From contig JAFRST010000036.1 in assembly GCA_017427465.1 (NCBI GenBank), positions 1 through 64,000 on the forward strand: DNA of 64,000 nucleotides. The letters are read 5' to 3'. The stretch's first letter is position 1, and each line of letters starts with the position of its first letter. A model generated the notes under the pieces. The model saw nothing but the letters and a program-made list of their open reading frames with translations, did no database searches and was not told the DNA's origin. The position numbers were made by a program, and so were the translations under genes. Below, in pieces: positions 62,812 through 64,000 of this stretch. Origin of the DNA: Clostridiales bacterium. Lineage in GTDB: Bacteria; Bacillota; Clostridia; Saccharofermentanales; Saccharofermentanaceae.

Positions 62812-64000
62812 TGACGATTGAACAACTTTATGCAGGAATGGACCCTCAGGAATTCTACATTGGAAAGGTTACCCAGGTTTACAGAAGTTCCTGTATTGCC
62901 CAGATCGATAACTTTAACCTTATGTCAGACAGGAGCAGATTTAATAAGTCTTTCCTTCCTAACACCATCAATTACTTTGTAATCATTGACTCAGTTGTTG
63001 GTTTGTTCCTTGGAGAAGTATTCGAGAATAAGGCTTCAAGAAAGAGTATCTACGAGATGTCATCAGGAACGACAAAGTCCAATGACTATCAGGAAATCTG
63101 CATCGATACAATTTCCCTTATGCCTACAGAAGCTACTAAGTTCCAGCTCGCAGGTTTTAATACTCTCGGTATCACCGATAAGGTTTACCTCGCTACTGAT
63201 GAAGTTTACAGGCTGTTCCTCCAGTCTCTTGAGTTCACAGGAGAAGATGAAGAACCGCTTCCTCCTTTTGCTACGTATCTCAACAAGTCACAGGCTGAAG
63301 TATCACTCAAGCCCAGCACGCTCTTTAACCGTCACCTCATGTGCATCGGCGCTACGAACAGCGGTAAGTCCACAACGGCTCTCGCTATCCTTGATAAGGT
63401 CGTTTCCACAAGACGCAAGGCTCTTATCATTGACCCTACAGGCGAGTACAGAAACGCTTTCTCCAGCGATGAGATCACAAAGCTTACACTTGGTGTAGAT
63501 ACGACAGTATCTCCGGGTAAGATCTCCATGGAGCAGTGGGAAAAGCTTTTCGAGACTGAAAACAGCGCTCAGGGTGCTGTTCTTTCGGAGGCTATTACAT
63601 CTCTCCGTTATATGAAGAAGATCGGCGAGTCTACATACTACAACAAGGTAGGTGAGGACATCGAAGAGGTTCAGGAGAATATCGCATCCGTAGGCAAGGA
63701 TGATGTTGATTTCAACATTGAGCTCCTTCCTGAGCAGATCCAGGCTGAGTCAGTATGCGAACCTGACAGAGACAACAACTACAACTTCAAGTACCGTTAC
63801 GATACATTGAGAGCTAACCTCAACTCTTCACTCGTTCAGAAGATCCAGTATCAGATGACGAATACGAAGTTCCTGTCATTCTTCTCCAATGACCCGAGTA
63901 TGTATAACCTCCTAGATGTAATCGAAGAATTCATTCATCTCCCGGAAGAGAGCCTTTATATCGATACATCACAACTTGGTGCTTCTGAAGGTATCGGCGG
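62812..64000 (+). CDS. HerA-like ATPase, 5' part (runs past the window end)
   Basis: At least 396 codons, no stop before the window end. The N-terminal ~165 residues are a beta-rich HAS-barrel-like region. Walker A GATNSGKST lies near 184 in LMCIGATNSGKSTTALAIL, and LIIDPTGEYRN follows, both typical of HerA/DUF87 hexameric DNA translocases. HerA works with NurA nuclease in repair; bacterial relatives pair with SIR2, DUF4297 or other nucleases in phage defence. The partner would lie outside this window. AGGAGG precedes ATG; a TATAAT box lies at 62755-62760 and a hairpin at 62765-62783 in the leader. Confidence 0.85.

Noticed and set aside
1-64000. Search for CRISPR arrays, rRNA, transposases, prophage genes and plasmid origins
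   Set aside because: None seen on either strand; the accessory genes at 48-64 kb lack integrase or attachment-site signs, and the tRNA-Ser gene has no repeated 3' end nearby that I could detect.

Overview
The window looks like a chromosomal core region of an anaerobic Bacillota bacterium, most likely a member of the Clostridia. Four things point there: a monoderm gene set (Lgt, three lipobox proteins, SpoVD-type PASTA penicillin-binding protein, DivIB), families typical of Clostridia and Bacilli (YhbD, YlxR, YlxQ, NrnA, SdpR/SdpI, a yybP-ykoY riboswitch), a MurE with the meso-diaminopimelate motif DNPR, and strong use of AGA/AGG arginine codons. Genus and species cannot be fixed by reading alone.

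Layout. 0-7 kb: small accessory genes (YunG-like protein, lipoprotein polysaccharide deacetylase with wall-binding repeats, Mbeg1-like hydrolase, hendecad-repeat coiled-coil membrane protein, YhbD plus an ArsR-type regulator, MscL, small P-loop protein). 7.0-15.6 kb: translation/transcription operon rimP-nusA-ylxR-ylxQ-infB-rbfA-nrnA-truB-ribF, behind a promoter and a leader terminator. 15.7-20.0 kb: lgt-rodA followed, probably in the same transcript, by one long gene fusing a GH32 sucrose hydrolase to a PfkB fructokinase. 20.3-34.1 kb: division and wall cluster mraZ-rsmH-ftsL-like-PASTA PBP-murE-murF-ftsW-murG-divIB-ftsZ-nrdR, without mraY, murD, murC, murB or ftsA. 34.1-40.9 kb: two-component system, nth, recG, rsmD, coaD and a coiled-coil gene.

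40.9-44.0 kb: an AAA/OLD-type ATPase and a DUF4276/TOPRIM-like protein, translationally coupled to hemW. This is the best candidate for a poorly described two-gene system. 44.0-48.1 kb: acyl-CoA synthetase with XRE-cupin regulator, a manganese riboswitch controlling mntP, a DJ-1/PfpI gene and tRNA-Ser(CGA). 48.2-64 kb: accessory region with an orphan solute-binding-like lipoprotein, SUKH-type, DUF2185 and DUF4026/DUF2314 proteins, HAD and NUDIX hydrolases, a MATE exporter, an sdpRI pair with a clear operator, a fused VTT-PlsC-zinc-ribbon protein divergent from a membrane-anchored GDPD, and the 5' part of a HerA-like ATPase cut by the window end.

How the parts fit: the core genes link ribosome assembly, lipoprotein maturation, elongation and division. 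The accessory genes are mostly envelope lipid/wall modification and conflict-type (defence or immunity) families. No transposase, prophage, CRISPR array or rRNA was seen.
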